Shown: positions 32,890 to 42,303 of the stretch, one piece after another
Numbering within the stretch: the first letter of the stretch is position 1
Layout: each line of letters opens with the position of its first letter
Source: Gammaproteobacteria bacterium
Lineage (GTDB): Bacteria > Pseudomonadota > Gammaproteobacteria > Pseudomonadales > Ketobacteraceae
Assembly: GCA_013178375.1 (NCBI GenBank)
Contig: JABLXQ010000019.1
Coordinates: forward strand, 1 to 64,000
DNA length: 64,000 nt
Direction of reading: 5' to 3'
Translations under genes and position numbers: made by a program
Notes under the pieces: model-generated
Seen by the model: only the letters and a program-made list of their open reading frames with translations
Databases searched by the model: none
What the model was told of the DNA's origin: nothing

Positions 32890-35800
32890 CTACAGGGTTT
32901 TCAATGGTTGTGGAAGTTGATCGCCGGCATCGCCATCGAGCCAGTCCACCTTGTTCATTTTTCTCACCACCACGAATTCGTCGCGGTTCGCGCCGACGGT
33001 TCCGTAATAATTGAAACCGTAGCTTTGCTGCGCGTAGCCGCCGATCATGTGGGTGGGTTTGGTGACAGTACGGGTCACCGAGTTGTGAATACCGCCCCGG
33101 GTGCCGGTGATTTCCGATCCGGGTGTGTTCACGATTTTTTCCTGGGCGTGGTACATCATCACCATGCCGTTGGGCACGCGCTGGCTGACCACTGCGCGGC
33201 AGGCAATGGCGCCGTTGACGTTGAAGACTTCGATCCAGTCGTTATCTTCGATGCCCGCCCTTTTCGCATCGCCTTCACTCATCCACACAATGGGGCCGCC
33301 GCGCGACAACGTCAGCATCAGCAGGTTGTCAGTGTAGGTGGAGTGAATACCCCACTTCTGGTGCGGCGTGATCCAGTTGCACACCACTTCCTTGTTGCCG
33401 TTAGGTTTGTGGTTCAGCATCGGTGCCACGGTTTTCAGATCCACCGGCGGCCGGTAGCTGACAAAACCTTCGCCGAAGCCCAGCATCCATTTGTGATCCT
33501 GGTAGAACTGCTGCCGCCCGGTGAGAGTTCGCCAGGGAATCAGTTCGTGTACGTTGGTGTAACCGGCGTTGTAGCTGACGTGTTCGTCTTCCAGACCGCT
33601 CCAGGTGGGCGACGAGATGATCTTGCGCGGCTGCGCCTGGATATCGCGGAAGCGGATTTTCTCCTCGTGCTTGGGTTCCGCCAGATGCTTGTGATCGCGG
33701 CCGGTGATCTTGCCCAGCGCTTCCCAGGCTTTCACCGCGACGTTGCCGTTGGTTTCCGGCGCCAGCGTCAGGATCATTTCCGCTGCATCGATATCGGTTT
33801 CGATGCGGGCACAACCCTGGCTCACGCCTTCTTCGGTCACTTCGTAGTTGAGCTTCTTCAGGAATGCCACTTCGTCGTCGGTATTCCAGTTGATGCCCTT
33901 GCCACCGTTACCCAGCTTGTTCAGCAACGGGCCCACCGACGTGAATTTTTTATAGGTGTTGGGATAATCCCGTTCCACCACCACGAAATTGGGTGCGGTC
34001 TTGTTGGGGATCAGATCGCATTCACCATTTTTCCAGTCCTTCACATCCAGTGCCTGCGCCAGTTCTCCCGGCGTGTCGTGCTGGGTAGGAATGGTGACAA
34101 TATCCTTTTCAATGCCCAGCACACCCTTGGCCACTTCCGAGAATTTCTTCGCGATGCCTTTGTAGATATCCCAGTCGGTACGGGATTCCCACGCCGGATC
34201 GGTAGCAGCCGACAGCGGGTGAATGAACGGGTGCATGTCCGAGGTATTCAGGTCGTTCTTTTCATACCAGGTGGCGGTGGGCAGCACGATGTCGGAATAC
34301 AGACAGGTGGTGGACATGCGGAAATCCAGCGTCACCAGCAGATCCAGCTTGCCTTCTGGTGCCTCGTCGTGCCATTTCACTTCCAGCGGCTTTTCACCAC
34401 CTTCCGCGCCCAGATCCTTGCCCTGCACACCGTGCTTGGTGCCCAGCAGATGCTTGAGGAAATACTCATGGCCCTTGCCACTGGAACCCAGCAGATTGGA
34501 ACGCCAGATGAACATGTTGCGTGGGAAATTTTCCGGTGCATCCGGATCTTCGCAGGCAAATTTCAGTGCACCGGATTTCAGCTGATCCACCACATACTGT
34601 TTTGGATCGACGCCCGCTGCCGCAGCCGCGCGGCTGACCTGCAACGGATTCCGGGCCAGCTGCGGAGCGCTGGGCAGCCAGCCCATGCGTTCCGAACGCA
34701 CGTTGAAATCGATCAGACTGCCTTTCCATTCTTCAGGATCGGCCAGCGGCGACAGAATCTCGCTGACATTCAGTTTTTCGTAACGCCACTGGTCGGTGTG
34801 TGCATAGAAAAACGAGGTGCTGTTCATGTGGCGGGGCGGACGGTGCCAGTCCAGCGCGAATGCCAGCGGTGTCCAGCCGGTTTGCGGCCGCAGTTTTTCC
34901 TGCCCGACATAGTGAGCCCAGCCACCACCGGTCTGGCCGATACAGCCGCACATGACCAGCATGTTGATCAGCGCACGGTAGTTCATGTCCATGTGATACC
35001 AGTGGTTCATCGCCGCGCCGACGATGATCATCGATCGCCCTTTGGTCTTGTGGGCGTTGTCGGCAAATTCACGCGCCACCTGGATCACGCGGGAACGGGG
35101 TACGCCGGTGATGGATTCCTGCCACGCCGGGGTGTAGGGAATGTTCTGGTCGTAGGACGATGCCACATGGGCACCACCCAGACCGCGATCGATGCCGTAG
35201 TTACCCAGCATCAGGTCATACACGGTGGCCACCAGCGCGGTGCTGCCATCCGCCAGCGTAATCTTTTTCGCCGGAATATTGCGGTGCAGGATGTCCTGGT
35301 GCTTGTTGGCGGTGAAGTGTTCGTTCTCGATACCGCCGAAATACGGATAGGCAACCGAAGCAATGGAGTCCTGTTGTCCGAGAAGAGTCAGTTGCAGTGA
35401 CACATCAGTGTTCTTGTCACCCTCCTTCGCTTCCAGATTCCATTTGCCTTTCTCGCCCTGCTCGCCCCAGCGGAAACCGATGGAACCGTTCGGCGCCACC
35501 AGATTGCCACTGTTGCTGTCGAGAGCGATGGTTTTCCATTCCGGATTATTGGCCTGTTCCAGATTGCCCTGCAGATCGCTGGCACGCAGGAAACGGCCGC
35601 TTTCATAGCTACCATCGGCGCGCTGCTTCAGCACCACCAGGAACGGCATGTCGGTGTAGCGGCGGCAATAATCCACGAAGTATTCACTGGGTTTTTCCAG
35701 GTGGAATTCCTTCAGGATCACATGGCCGAACGCCATGCCCAGTGCCGCGTCGGTGCCCTGCTTCGGATTCAGCCAGATGTCGGTGAGCTTGGCGACTTCG

Positions 35801-36654
35801 GAATAATCCGGCGTGATGGCAACGGTCTTGGTGCCCTTGTAGCGCACCTCGGTAAAGAAGTGGGCATCCGGCGTGCGGGTCTGCGGTACGTTGGAACCCC
35901 ACGCGATGATGTAGTTGGAGTTGTACCAGTCAGCGGATTCCGGCACATCAGTCTGCTCGCCCCACACCATCGGCGAAGCCGGCGGCAAATCGCAATACCA
36001 GTCATAAAAGCTCATGCAGACGCCGCCGATCAGCGACAGGTAGCGCGAACCCGCTGCGTAGGACACCATCGACATGGCGGGAATCGGCGAAAATCCGATG
36101 ATCCGATCCGGGCCATATTTCTTGATCGTGTAGACGTTGGCGGCGGCAATCATCTCGTTGACTTCATTCCACGACGACCGCACGAAGCCGCCCATGCCAC
36201 GTGCCTGCTTGTAGGATTTGGACCGCTCGGGATCTTCCACAATCGCGGTCCAGGCTTCCACCGGGGATCGTGATACGCGCATCTCGCGCCACAGCTTCAG
36301 CAGTTTTTTGCGCGCCAGTGGATATTTAAGCCGGTTCGCGCTGTACAGATACCAGGAATAACTGGCACCGCGCTGGCAGCCGCGCGGTTCATGATTGGGC
36401 AGGTCTGGGCGGGTGCGTGGATAATCGGTTTGCTGGGTTTCCCAGGTCACCAAACCGTTTTTCACATAGATTTTCCAGCTGCAGGAACCGGTGCAATTCA
36501 CACCGTGGGTTGAACGCACGATCTTGTCGTGCTGCCAGCGCTGGCGATAGGCATCTTCCCAAGCCCGACTTTCATTGGTCAGTTCACCGTGACCATCCGC
36601 GAAGGAACCCTGGTTCTTTTTAAAGAACTGCAAGCGATCCAGAAAATGACTCAT
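32890..36654 (-). CDS. narG: Respiratory nitrate reductase alpha subunit NarG
   Basis: This 1254-residue catalytic subunit reduces nitrate to nitrite on a bis-MGD molybdenum cofactor facing the cytoplasm. The [4Fe-4S] FS0 site is His50-x3-Cys54-x3-Cys58 (STHGVNCTGSC) with a fourth ligand in RGCQRGASYSWYLYS. The Asp that ligates Mo lies in SFYDWYCDLPPASP, followed by WGEQTDVPESADWYNS. The remaining length matches E. coli NarG closely. The ATG at 36654 is preceded by GAGGAAA. Seventy-six bp separate it from narK2, and it is probably part of the long narK1K2GHJI transcript. Confidence 0.97.
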   Translation of the reverse strand: MSHFLDRLQFFKKNQGSFADGHGELTNESRAWEDAYRQRWQHDKIVRSTHGVNCTGSCSWKIYVKNGLVTWETQQTDYPRTRPDLPNHEPRGCQRGASYSWYLYSANRLKYPLARKKLLKLWREMRVSRSPVEAWTAIVEDPERSKSYKQARGMGGFVRSSWNEVNEMIAAANVYTIKKYGPDRIIGFSPIPAMSMVSYAAGSRYLSLIGGVCMSFYDWYCDLPPASPMVWGEQTDVPESADWYNSNYIIAWGSNVPQTRTPDAHFFTEVRYKGTKTVAITPDYSEVAKLTDIWLNPKQGTDAALGMAFGHVILKEFHLEKPSEYFVDYCRRYTDMPFLVVLKQRADGSYESGRFLRASDLQGNLEQANNPEWKTIALDSNSGNLVAPNGSIGFRWGEQGEKGKWNLEAKEGDKNTDVSLQLTLLGQQDSIASVAYPYFGGIENEHFTANKHQDILHRNIPAKKITLADGSTALVATVYDLMLGNYGIDRGLGGAHVASSYDQNIPYTPAWQESITGVPRSRVIQVAREFADNAHKTKGRSMIIVGAAMNHWYHMDMNYRALINMLVMCGCIGQTGGGWAHYVGQEKLRPQTGWTPLAFALDWHRPPRHMNSTSFFYAHTDQWRYEKLNVSEILSPLADPEEWKGSLIDFNVRSERMGWLPSAPQLARNPLQVSRAAAAAGVDPKQYVVDQLKSGALKFACEDPDAPENFPRNMFIWRSNLLGSSGKGHEYFLKHLLGTKHGVQGKDLGAEGGEKPLEVKWHDEAPEGKLDLLVTLDFRMSTTCLYSDIVLPTATWYEKNDLNTSDMHPFIHPLSAATDPAWESRTDWDIYKGIAKKFSEVAKGVLGIEKDIVTIPTQHDTPGELAQALDVKDWKNGECDLIPNKTAPNFVVVERDYPNTYKKFTSVGPLLNKLGNGGKGINWNTDDEVAFLKKLNYEVTEEGVSQGCARIETDIDAAEMILTLAPETNGNVAVKAWEALGKITGRDHKHLAEPKHEEKIRFRDIQAQPRKIISSPTWSGLEDEHVSYNAGYTNVHELIPWRTLTGRQQFYQDHKWMLGFGEGFVSYRPPVDLKTVAPMLNHKPNGNKEVVCNWITPHQKWGIHSTYTDNLLMLTLSRGGPIVWMSEGDAKRAGIEDNDWIEVFNVNGAIACRAVVSQRVPNGMVMMYHAQEKIVNTPGSEITGTRGGIHNSVTRTVTKPTHMIGGYAQQSYGFNYYGTVGANRDEFVVVRKMNKVDWLDGDAGDQLPQPLKTL

Positions 36655-36730
36655 TTGTGTTTCCTCTACAACCTGTGTCCGATTCGGTAGGCGACGCACT
36701 GGATCGTGCGCCGCCGAATGTCTTTTTCAC

Positions 36731-38098
36731 TCAGCAGGGAATTTCGGCCTTGTTCCTGTAGTACCAGAACCAGGTCACGAACAGGCAGGTGACGTAGTAG
36801 CCGGTAAAGACATAAAGCGCACCCTCGGGGCCGCCGGTCATGGCGATGGACGTGCCGTAGGCCTTGGGAATGAAGAAAGCGCCGAACGCAGCCAGTGCCG
36901 AACTGAAGCCCAGGGTGGCTGCCGATTCCTTGCCGGCTTCCTTGCGCGCAAATTCGAGCTTGCCCTTATCGCCCGCGATGCGACGTTCCCACTCGGTTCT
37001 GAAGATCACCGGAATCATGCGGAAGGTGGAGCCGTTGCCTACGCCAGTGGTGACGAACAGCAACATGAACATGGCCAGAAAACCGTAGAAGTTGTTGCCA
37101 CTGCCCGACGGCAGGAAATACAGCACGCCATACACCGCCGCGATCATCACAATGAAATTCCAGAAAGTGACACGGGCGCCGCCCAGCTTGTCCGACAGCC
37201 AGCCACCGACGGGGCGGATCAGCGCACCGACAAGCGGGCCAAGAAAGGCGAACTTCAACGCATCCACCGTGGGGAACTGGGTTTTGATCAGCATGGGAAA
37301 GCCGGCAGCGAAGCCGATGAAGGAACCGAAGGTGGCGATATAAAGCCAGCTCATCAGCCATTGATGCTTGCGTTTGAAAATGACGGACTGTTCCTTGAAG
37401 GATGCACGTGCTTCCGCCAGATCATTCATGCCAAACCAGGCGGCAACTACACACACCAGCAGGAACGGTACCCACATGAAACCGGCATTTTGCAGCCACA
37501 GAGACTCGCCGGTGGCAGTGGATTGCGGCGCACCGCCGATGGCACCGAACATTGCGCCGGTGATCACCAGCGGCACTGCAAACTGCATCAGACTCACACC
37601 CAGGTTGCCCAGGCCCGCATTCAATCCCAGCGCGGTGCCCTGCTGACTCTTGGGATAGAAGAACGAGATGTTGGCCATACTGGAGGCAAAATTACCGCCA
37701 CCAAATCCGCACAACAGCGCGATGATCACAAACACGCTGAATGGCGTTGCCGGATTCTGCACTGCAAATCCCATCCAGATGGCGGGAATCAGCAGCGATG
37801 CAGTTGAAATCGCTGTCCACTTTCTGCCACCGAAAATTGGCACCATGAAGGAATAGAAAACCCGTAGCGTGGCGCCAGACAAACCTGGCAACGCTGCCAG
37901 CCAGAACAGCTGGTCCGTGGTGAATGCGAAGCCAATGGAGTTGAGGCGCACGGTTACCGCGCTCCACACCATCCACACTGCGAAGGCTAGCAACAGGCAA
38001 GGAATGGAAATCCACAGATTGCGCGTTGCAATGCTGCGTCCTTCCTGCTGCCAGAAACCGGCGTCCTCTGGACGCCATTGGGCGATTACTTGGGCCAT
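36731..38098 (-). CDS. narK2: Nitrate/nitrite antiporter, NarK2 type
   Basis: This 455-residue major-facilitator protein has about 12 membrane helices. The first nitrate signature is GGGNFASSMANISFFYPKSQQGTALGLNAGLGN (given only by its key part, GGNFASSMANI). The second is in TGVGNGSTFRMIPVIF. The insertion TEWERRIAGDKGKLEFARKEA is typical of NarK2 of pseudomonads. It would bring in nitrate against nitrite export. It lies 30 bp after narK1 and 76 bp before narG. Confidence 0.93.
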   Translation of the reverse strand: MAQVIAQWRPEDAGFWQQEGRSIATRNLWISIPCLLLAFAVWMVWSAVTVRLNSIGFAFTTDQLFWLAALPGLSGATLRVFYSFMVPIFGGRKWTAISTASLLIPAIWMGFAVQNPATPFSVFVIIALLCGFGGGNFASSMANISFFYPKSQQGTALGLNAGLGNLGVSLMQFAVPLVITGAMFGAIGGAPQSTATGESLWLQNAGFMWVPFLLVCVVAAWFGMNDLAEARASFKEQSVIFKRKHQWLMSWLYIATFGSFIGFAAGFPMLIKTQFPTVDALKFAFLGPLVGALIRPVGGWLSDKLGGARVTFWNFIVMIAAVYGVLYFLPSGSGNNFYGFLAMFMLLFVTTGVGNGSTFRMIPVIFRTEWERRIAGDKGKLEFARKEAGKESAATLGFSSALAAFGAFFIPKAYGTSIAMTGGPEGALYVFTGYYVTCLFVTWFWYYRNKAEIPC

Positions 38099-38128
38099 GG
38101 TAGTCTCCTTATTATTAAAAACTTCAAA

Positions 38129-39436
38129 TCAGTTGCGCACGGCGTTCAATGCGCCGGCTTCAGGCAGATCCTGCGGTCCAGCCAGTTCCGGGTGCTGTTG
38201 CTTTTCCAGATTGCGCACGGCCGAGTGCATCCACACCAGCGACACAGCCACGATCGCAAACAGCAGCATGAAACAACTGGTCCACACACCAATCAGGTCA
38301 TTGAGCGCACCGAAGGTAATCGGCAGGATGAAACCACCGAGGCCACCGATCATGCCCACCACACCGCCCACCGAGCCAACGCGGTCCGGGTAGTAAACAG
38401 GAATGTGCTTGTACACGGCGGCTTTGCCGAGCGACATAAAAAAGCCCAGGGCGAACACCACCACAGTGAATGGCACCACACCCAGCGCCAGTTCGAAGCG
38501 GATGTTTTCCTTCACGCCGTGCACGACATATTCAGTGGCGGGGTAAGACAGAATGAAGGTGCAAATCACCGATGCAATGAAGGTCCAGTACATGACGCGG
38601 CGCGCACCGTATTTATCGGACAGCACACCGCCCAGCACCCGAAAGATGGAAGCCGGAATCGAATAGCAGGCACCGATCAGGCCAGCGGTCTGAATATCAA
38701 GGCCATACACGCCGATCAGGTAGCGGGGCAACCACAATGCCAGCGCCACAAAAGCGCCGAACACGAAGAAGTAGTAGAGCGAGAAACGCCACACCTGGAT
38801 ATTTTTCAGAGGTTCAAGCTGTTTCAGGAAGGGCTCGGCTTTCACACCGGATTTTCTGCGTTGTTGCAGGGTTGGATCGTCTTCGGTCATAAACCAGAAC
38901 AGAACCGCGGTGACAACCAGTGTCGCCGCCCAGATCTGGGCCACCGTGTGCCAGCCATACGCCACCATGATCAGCGGCGCCAGCATCTTGGTAACCGCAG
39001 CACCGATGTTACCCATGCCGAAAATGCCCAGCGCGGTCCCCTGCTTTTCTTTCGGATAGAACCGGCTGACGTAGGCGATACCGACCGAAAACGCACCACC
39101 CGCAATGCCCACACCCAACGCGGCGACCAGATACATCTCGTAGGTATTGACAGTCGTCAGCAGGTAGGTTGATACAGCAGCGGCCAGCATCACCGCCACC
39201 AGCACAATGCGTCCGCCGATCTGATCGGTCCAGATGCCCAGTGCCAGCCGGATCAGCGAGCCGGTCAAAATCGGCATCGCCACCAGCAGGCCAAATTGCG
39301 TGTCGTTCAGGCCAAGCTCTTCTTTGATTTTTACGCCGATGATGGCGAAGATCGTCCACACCGCGAAGCAGACCGTGAACGTAAACGTGCTTACCGTAAG
39401 AATGCGTGTATTACCCGTGGATACTGCGTGCTGCAT
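38129..39436 (-). CDS. narK1: Nitrate/proton symporter, NarK1 type
   Basis: This 435-residue major-facilitator protein has 12 predicted helices. The nitrate signatures GGAFSVGIAYVSRFYP and GGVVGMIGGLGGFILPI are visible. It lacks the insertion seen in narK2 and fits the NarK1 branch, thought to import nitrate with protons. It is the first gene of the nar transcript. The FNR-like site and predicted -10 lie in the gap toward narX. Confidence 0.93.
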   Translation of the reverse strand: MQHAVSTGNTRILTVSTFTFTVCFAVWTIFAIIGVKIKEELGLNDTQFGLLVAMPILTGSLIRLALGIWTDQIGGRIVLVAVMLAAAVSTYLLTTVNTYEMYLVAALGVGIAGGAFSVGIAYVSRFYPKEKQGTALGIFGMGNIGAAVTKMLAPLIMVAYGWHTVAQIWAATLVVTAVLFWFMTEDDPTLQQRRKSGVKAEPFLKQLEPLKNIQVWRFSLYYFFVFGAFVALALWLPRYLIGVYGLDIQTAGLIGACYSIPASIFRVLGGVLSDKYGARRVMYWTFIASVICTFILSYPATEYVVHGVKENIRFELALGVVPFTVVVFALGFFMSLGKAAVYKHIPVYYPDRVGSVGGVVGMIGGLGGFILPITFGALNDLIGVWTSCFMLLFAIVAVSLVWMHSAVRNLEKQQHPELAGPQDLPEAGALNAVRN

Positions 39437-39463
39437 AAACCCTCCACACTTTTCTGATTGCTC

Positions 39464-39476
39464 GCGATGAACTCTA
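39464..39476 (-). promoter_or_regulatory. -10 hexamer and predicted start of the narK1 transcript
   Basis: On the minus strand TAGAGT (39476 down to 39471) matches TATAAT at 4 of 6. Counting seven bases on gives a start near 39464, 27 bases before the narK1 ATG. There is no -35 hexamer, as expected for an activator-dependent promoter. Confidence 0.5.
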
Positions 39477-39498
39477 GTCAGCGCGGAGGCGGATACTA

Positions 39499-39512
39499 TT
39501 GACAGGCATCAC
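39499..39512 (-). promoter_or_regulatory. FNR/ANR-type binding site of narK1
   Basis: TTGACaggcATCAC matches 8 of 10 defined positions of TTGAT-N4-ATCAA. Its centre (between 39505 and 39506) lies 41.5 bp upstream of the start predicted from the -10 hexamer at 39471-39476. That is the exact class II activator position. Confidence 0.7.
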
Positions 39513-39737
39513 CGTTTTCAAACGGCAAAAATGGCTATACCACCCCCATCTACCACCAAATGAGTAATCACAAAACCAGCTTTATCTTCCTGTTTTAGAT
39601 AGAATTATGCGCAACATGAAATTTCGGCCCGCAGCTAAGCGCTGCCAGGACAGAGCAATGTGAGTACCTACGCGTAGCGACGAAAGTTGGATACAATGAA
39701 GGCGTGATTTCGATTTCAAGAGGAATATGACAACGAC

Positions 39738-41597
39738 ATGATTACCTGGCTGAGAAATTCGTTGATCGCGCGCGGCGGTGTTGCCATGGCCAGTATCGCC
39801 GTCATTGCGCTGCTCAACATCTTTGCCTCGGTGATCGTCGCCGACAAGACACAGGGTGATGCCGCGGCCATCAACGTGACAGGTTCGCTGCGCATGCAAT
39901 CCTACAAGCTGGCATACCTGCTGCAGCAATCGGACAGTCAGGCCAGCCTGCACCGCATCCAGCAGGAAGCTGCGCTGCTCAGTGGACGCCTGCACAGCAA
40001 CGAACTCGAGCGTCTGCTGCAGAACCACCATGAGGATGCACTGTCACGCCAGCATGACACCATCACGTCCAGCTGGCACCGCCAGATCGAGCCATTGTTT
40101 TACGACAGCAACCTGACCCGCGAAATGCTGCGTGATCGTTACGAACAGCAGGTGACCGGCTTCGTGAACGACATCGACACCATGGTGCGGCAGCTGCAGC
40201 AGGATTCCGAATCCAAGATCCGCCTGTTACTGGCCATTCAGGGTGCCAGCATGTTCCTGACGGTAATCGTGGTGTTCGTCTCCATGTACAACCTCAACAC
40301 CAGCATCGTGACACCGCTGCGCCGGCTGCTGCGGGCAGCAAAGCGGGTCCAGCGCGGCGATCTGCAAGTGTCGGTGCAACATGATCTGGACGACGAGCTG
40401 GGCCAGCTGGCCGACGCCTTCAACCAGATGGCACTGGAACTGTCACGCATGTACGGCGATCTTGAACGCAAGGTGGAGGAGAAAACGGCCGCGCTGCAGC
40501 GTAGCAACCAGTCCCTGCACCTGATGTACGCCGCGTCGCGCAAACTGGCCATTACGCCCTACTCGGCCTCGACCCTGGGCGAGATCATCGACGATCTCGT
40601 GCGCACCACGGGCGTGAAGCATGTATCCTTGTGCCTGAACGAAAACGACCAGCGCAACCGCTTCACTCCCCTGTTCTTCAGCGCGCACGAAAAAGACAAG
40701 CGCTGCGGAATCAGCAGCTGCGACGAGTGCTACATGCATTCCGTGCGGCAGGCCAATTTCGGCATCGACATCCGGGACAGCTCCTTCCCCATCCGCCAGA
40801 ACCGCAACCGCTTCGGCATACTCTTCGTCGAGACCACGCCGGGCGAACACCTGGCCCAGTGGCAGATCGAACTGTTCAATGCAGTGTCCGATACCATCGC
40901 CACCGCGCTGAATCTGGAAAAGAAAGCCGAGAACGAAAACCGGCTGATGCTGGCGGAGGAACGGGCCGCCATCGCCCGCGAGCTGCATGATTCCCTGGCT
41001 CAGTCGCTGTCCTATCTGAAATTCCAGATCGGACGCTGGAAGATGCTGCAATCCAAGGCTGCCTCCGAAACCCAGCTCGATGAGGTGGTGGAAGATATCC
41101 GTGACGGTCTCAATGGCGCGTACAAGCAACTGCGCGAACTGCTCACCACCTTCCGGCTGAAAGTGGACGAACCGGGGCTGGAGCCGGCACTGAAAGGCAC
41201 CATCGCCGAATTTTCCCAGCGCGGCGAACTGGAAATCCAGCTCGACTACGGCCTGCGGGAATTCAGGCTCACGCCCAATGAAGAAATCCACCTGCTACAG
41301 ATCATTCGCGAAAGCCTGTCCAACATCATCAAGCATGCCCATGCCAAGCATGCACTGATCGCACTTACCGCAACGGACGACAATCGCGTCCGCGTCACCA
41401 TCGACGATGATGGCGTGGGCCTTCCCAAGACAACCCACAAGCAGCATCATTACGGCCTGGCCATCATGAAGGAACGTGCATCGAATCTGCACGCGGAATT
41501 AAAGATGGTGCCATCCCCCATGGGTGGCGTGCGCGTGATGCTGGACTGCCAGCTGGAAAACGGACCTGCCCCTACACGAACGGTGACCCATGTCTGA
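39738..41597 (+). CDS. narX: Nitrate/nitrite sensor histidine kinase NarX
   Basis: This 619-residue kinase has two transmembrane helices around a periplasmic domain. The ligand-binding P-box is AAINVTGSLRMQSYKLAYLL, nearly that of E. coli NarX. A HAMP domain follows the second helix (LRRLLRAAKRVQRGDLQVSV). A central module carries Cys323-x4-Cys328-x2-Cys331. The phospho-acceptor is His417 (ARELHDSLAQSLSYLKFQ, HisKA_3 type), with an ATPase domain at the end (LLQIIRESLSNIIKHA, DDDGVGLP). The stop overlaps narL by 8 bp. It is divergent from the nar structural genes. Confidence 0.94.
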   Translation: MITWLRNSLIARGGVAMASIAVIALLNIFASVIVADKTQGDAAAINVTGSLRMQSYKLAYLLQQSDSQASLHRIQQEAALLSGRLHSNELERLLQNHHEDALSRQHDTITSSWHRQIEPLFYDSNLTREMLRDRYEQQVTGFVNDIDTMVRQLQQDSESKIRLLLAIQGASMFLTVIVVFVSMYNLNTSIVTPLRRLLRAAKRVQRGDLQVSVQHDLDDELGQLADAFNQMALELSRMYGDLERKVEEKTAALQRSNQSLHLMYAASRKLAITPYSASTLGEIIDDLVRTTGVKHVSLCLNENDQRNRFTPLFFSAHEKDKRCGISSCDECYMHSVRQANFGIDIRDSSFPIRQNRNRFGILFVETTPGEHLAQWQIELFNAVSDTIATALNLEKKAENENRLMLAEERAAIARELHDSLAQSLSYLKFQIGRWKMLQSKAASETQLDEVVEDIRDGLNGAYKQLRELLTTFRLKVDEPGLEPALKGTIAEFSQRGELEIQLDYGLREFRLTPNEEIHLLQIIRESLSNIIKHAHAKHALIALTATDDNRVRVTIDDDGVGLPKTTHKQHHYGLAIMKERASNLHAELKMVPSPMGGVRVMLDCQLENGPAPTRTVTHV

Positions 41598-42240
41598 CAA
41601 AACGACTGTACTTATCATCGATGACCATCCCATGCTGCGACGCGGCGTCATGCAACTGCTGGCGCTGGACGACGAACTGGAGGCCGTTGGCGAAGCATCC
41701 TCCGGCGATGAAGGCATCAAGCTGGCGCTGGCACTGGACCCGGATCTCATCCTGCTGGATCTCAACATGCACGGCATGAGTGGCATCGACACGCTGAAAG
41801 CCCTGCGCACTGCCGATGTATTTTCGCGTGTGCTGGTGTTCACCGTGTCCGACAACCACGAGGATGTCGTGTCCGCACTCAAGGCTGGCGCCGACGGCTA
41901 CCTGCTGAAAGACACCGAGCCAGAGGAGCTGCTGGCTGCCATCAAGCGCGCTGCTGCCGGCGAGATGCCCATCAGCGAAAAGCTCAGCAGCGCGCTGGCA
42001 CAGGCGATCAGCAAGCGCAACCGTGATCGTGAAGGCGCGCCCTCGATCGATGCGCTGACCGATCGTGAAAAGCAGATACTGAAAGCCATCGCTACCGGTG
42101 ACAGCAACAAGATGATCGCCCGCAAGCTGGACATCACCGAAGGCACGGTCAAGGTACATGTGAAGAAGGTGCTGAAGAAACTGGGCTTTCGTTCGCGGGT
42201 GGAAGCTGCCGTGTGGGCGGTGGGCCAGGGAATACACTGA
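41590..42240 (+). CDS. narL: Nitrate/nitrite response regulator NarL
   Basis: This 216-residue regulator has a receiver domain (VLIIDDHPMLRRG, phospho-acceptor Asp57 in LILLDLNMHG, VFTVSDN, LLKDTEPEEL) and a LuxR-type DNA-binding domain (about 150-215; LTDREKQILKAIATGDSNKM and the recognition region GTVKVHVKKVLKKLGFRSR). It would receive phosphate from NarX and act on the nar promoters. It is translationally coupled to narX. Confidence 0.95.
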   Translation: MSDKTTVLIIDDHPMLRRGVMQLLALDDELEAVGEASSGDEGIKLALALDPDLILLDLNMHGMSGIDTLKALRTADVFSRVLVFTVSDNHEDVVSALKAGADGYLLKDTEPEELLAAIKRAAAGEMPISEKLSSALAQAISKRNRDREGAPSIDALTDREKQILKAIATGDSNKMIARKLDITEGTVKVHVKKVLKKLGFRSRVEAAVWAVGQGIH

Positions 42241-42248
42241 GGCAGATA

Positions 42249-42269
42249 CGGGGCACTCATCGTGCCCCG
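42249..42269 (+). terminator. Stem-loop after narL
   Basis: Perfect 8-bp arms CGGGGCAC and GTGCCCCG surround the loop TCATC, nine bases after the narL stop. Only GCGTTCATT follows, so the U-run is weak. It also lies between the two convergent genes and could serve both. Confidence 0.5.
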
Positions 42270-42303
42270 CGTTCATTCAGGCAACTTTTCATTCAAGCAG
42301 CAT

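Larger units (their letters stand above)
39437..39737. other. Divergent narK1-narX regulatory region
   Basis: This 301-bp gap holds the FNR-like site and -10 for narK1, two TACCACC heptamers (39538-39544 and 39551-39557) each 6 of 7 to the NarL consensus TACYNMT, and a 14-bp palindrome CCGTTT-TC-AAACGG (39512-39525). On the narX side there is TACAAT at 39692-39697 as a possible -10 without a good -35, and a palindrome CTACGCGTAG at 39668-39677. Confidence 0.6.

Noticed and set aside
31846-35400. 1184-codon open frame on the plus strand
   Set aside because: It is antisense to narH and narG, which are certain. Its translation is rich in His, Gln, Arg and Val without domain character. High GC creates such shadow frames.
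39692-39697. TACAAT as a full narX promoter
   Set aside because: No -35 hexamer or FNR-like site is found at the right distance. Kept only as a note in the intergenic entry.
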